NCBI GenBank assembly: GCA_016630905.1
Contig: WBMQ01000018.1
Location: 1-64,000, forward strand
From: Capillidium heterosporum
Lineage: Eukaryota > Entomophthoromycota > Entomophthoromycetes > Entomophthorales > Capillidiaceae
Length of the DNA: 64,000 nt
Reading direction: 5' to 3'
The position numbers and the translations under genes were made by a program. Each line of letters begins with the position of its first letter. Within the stretch, counting starts at the first letter, position 1. Below, in pieces: positions 62,427-64,000 of the stretch. The notes beneath the pieces are model-generated. The model saw nothing but the letters and a program-made list of their open reading frames with translations. It was not told the DNA's origin and did no database searches.

Positions 62427-64000
62427 ATGAGCAACGTCAAAATTTCAAAGTACGCCTGTGATACTTGTAGGAGAAGAAAGATCAGCTGTGACCGTATTGT
62501 ACCTTTATGTATTCAATGTGCTGACTTTGGTTATGGATGTACTTACACTTTCATGCCAAAAGAAAGAAGCAAGAAGCCCAAGATTAAGCCTATTATTTTC
62601 AATTCCAAAGGAGTTGGTGACTATACCAACCAAGTACAAACATTAGATGTGAAATCAGGTTCCAAATTCACCAAACCAAGTAGCTCAGATCACAAAGTTC
62701 ATCTGGATCAAAACAAAATTTTGATATACAAGCCTAAAGGCATCCAAAAGATAGGTGTGGGAACTAGCTTCGCATCGGAATACTTCAACACCAAGTTCGA
62801 CATGCTGATGACATTATTTAACAATACAACCTTCGAAAAGAGCCAAAAAGTATATATATCTACTACCGGTAGCATGGACTATTACGGCATAACTCCAGTA
62901 GCCAAATTTCTAACCATGTACATTGTTCACTTTTCCAAACCAGACAACCTCAACCACATGTTTCTGAACCGTAAACCTCCTAAACTAGCCTGCTTACCGC
63001 CTTTAATCACATTGATTGATGTACAGAATTTGCAAGACAGATTGGTGGCAGCTTCAGTGACCAACATGTGTGTCAAAGCCTACTTCCAGTTCTCCCACCC
63101 CTACGTCCCTGTCGTCAACATGAGGTCCATAATCCAAAATTTTGAAAACCACTCCCCCATTCTAACCAACATTATATGCTCAGTAGGTTGTGGATACCTA
63201 CCCCATATTTCCGATAGGATACGGGATTACTTTTCCGATCGATCGACCAAGTTACTTGAATTGTCGTATACCAAATGTAATTTGGATACAATTAGTGCTC
63301 TTCTCATCATGTCCAATTTCCAACACAACCCCAAAAATTTTGATAAAGGTTTCTTCAACTTAGGTTTGGTCGTACGTATGGGTTATTTCCTAGGTTTGAA
63401 CAATAAGCCCAGATCTGGTACCAGTCAAGAAACTGAAGAGTTGCGACTTCGTCTGTGGTGGTTGTGCCACATTACCGACAAGCTATACGCGTTCTCTATA
63501 AATGGCATCTTGATCCACGACTTTCGGCTTGCCAATAGACCTTACCCCAAATTAAAATCTCTGGATATGTCTGAGGGTGAAATGGGTGAGACTTACCAGT
63601 TCACTATGGAATGCAGTTGCCTCTATATCAAACTACTTTCCCAACTCTGCAAACTGCTGGATCTCATATCGCGTAGGATCAATTTTACTGAAATCATCCC
63701 TGACGACAAAGTGGAGGAGATGCATCGTATAACTATGGCTTCGGCTCAACACCTCGAGTTATGGGAGGCCCAAGTCACCCTCCAATTCCAATCGATGAAT
63801 TCTACCAAGCCTAAATATATTCAAGCTATAGCTAAGCCCTTTATTCTAAACTTACGGCTTATATGCCATTCGACGTTGCTGTGCCTCTACCAGATTTTCA
63901 ACAAGGTCAAGCAGGCTGGCTTAAAATCCTACTTTGAGATGAAAGCGACCTTTGTCTCCGACAGTATGATGGAAGTTATCTTGGCGTTGGGAAACGATAT
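62427..64000 (+). CDS. Zn2Cys6 fungal transcription factor, 3' end outside window
   Basis: It opens at ATG 62427 and stays open for 524 codons to the window edge. The Zn2Cys6 cluster is at residues 11-38 (Cys 11, 14, 21, 28, 31, 38; core CDTCRRRKISC). A Lys-rich linker follows, then a STTGSMDYYGITPVAKFLTM motif and a fungal middle region from FQFSHPYVPVVNMRSIIQNF. The later blocks GFFNLGLVVRMGYFLGLNN and LWWLCHITDKLY are also present. The whole architecture parallels the gene at 24125, so the two are paralogues. It probably activates transcription at CGG-type sites; targets unknown. By comparison with the paralogue, about 80-100 codons are missing at the right. Confidence 0.92.
   Translation, partial: MSNVKISKYACDTCRRRKISCDRIVPLCIQCADFGYGCTYTFMPKERSKKPKIKPIIFNSKGVGDYTNQVQTLDVKSGSKFTKPSSSDHKVHLDQNKILIYKPKGIQKIGVGTSFASEYFNTKFDMLMTLFNNTTFEKSQKVYISTTGSMDYYGITPVAKFLTMYIVHFSKPDNLNHMFLNRKPPKLACLPPLITLIDVQNLQDRLVAASVTNMCVKAYFQFSHPYVPVVNMRSIIQNFENHSPILTNIICSVGCGYLPHISDRIRDYFSDRSTKLLELSYTKCNLDTISALLIMSNFQHNPKNFDKGFFNLGLVVRMGYFLGLNNKPRSGTSQETEELRLRLWWLCHITDKLYAFSINGILIHDFRLANRPYPKLKSLDMSEGEMGETYQFTMECSCLYIKLLSQLCKLLDLISRRINFTEIIPDDKVEEMHRITMASAQHLELWEAQVTLQFQSMNSTKPKYIQAIAKPFILNLRLICHSTLLCLYQIFNKVKQAGLKSYFEMKATFVSDSMMEVILALGND

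Overview
The window reads as AT-rich nuclear DNA of a filamentous fungus. Two Zn2Cys6 regulators with fungal-type middle domains and three WOPR (Gti1/Pac2) genes are fungus-specific families. One bHLH gene contains a 40-nt intron with a TACTAAC branch site. A class A (rhodopsin-like) seven-helix receptor and the unusual density of small regulators make an early-diverging lineage such as Entomophthoromycotina plausible, but that placement is inference; no rRNA or other marker gene is present.

Host genes form islands: an F-box/LRR-like protein (6.0-7.5 kb), a WOPR regulator (16.8-17.6), a Zn2Cys6 regulator (24.1-26.0) next to a 52-aa secreted Cys-rich peptide (26.25-26.41, minus), a C2H2 protein (34.9-35.6) with a paralogue broken by one stop codon (37.5-38.2), a WOPR gene (40.2-41.1, minus) with a near-identical inverted twin (54.7-55.6), a spliced bHLH gene (43.75-44.46, minus) with a decayed copy (1.69-2.31), a class A GPCR (45.8-46.8, minus), and a second Zn2Cys6 regulator running off the right edge (62.4-64.0). 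Most encode regulators or sensors.

The rest is dominated by mobile DNA. Four LTR families are called here LTR1 (TGTAACAAC...GGACCTTACA), LTR2 (TGTAAGGAAA...TTTCCCAACA), LTR3 (TGTAACGAAACC...TTCCCTACA) and LTR4 (TGTCAACTTAGC...GACCAGCCAACA). They occur only as solo or broken LTRs, nested up to three insertions deep, and five copies have readable 5-bp target duplications. All four families carry a short reading frame, mostly hydrophobic, that runs out of the 3' end of the LTR. DNA transposons include two MULE relics with SWIM fingers (one with long TIRs), a 5'-truncated DDE (Harbinger-type) transposase, a Tc1/mariner-like relic, a piggyBac-type zinc-domain relic, and a 1831-bp foldback element present twice in full plus one half copy whose central loop is inverted. 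Four decayed copies of a secreted Cys-rich protein gene each carry a foldback-type arm directly downstream.

Two large inverted duplications tie the window together: IR1 (39903-41325 with 54486-55910, the WOPR gene) and IR2 (26696-29555 with 50212-52024, transposon debris plus a secreted-protein pseudogene). IR2 gives a filled and an empty site for one LTR1 insertion. No complete retrotransposon, tRNA, rRNA or CRISPR array was seen.
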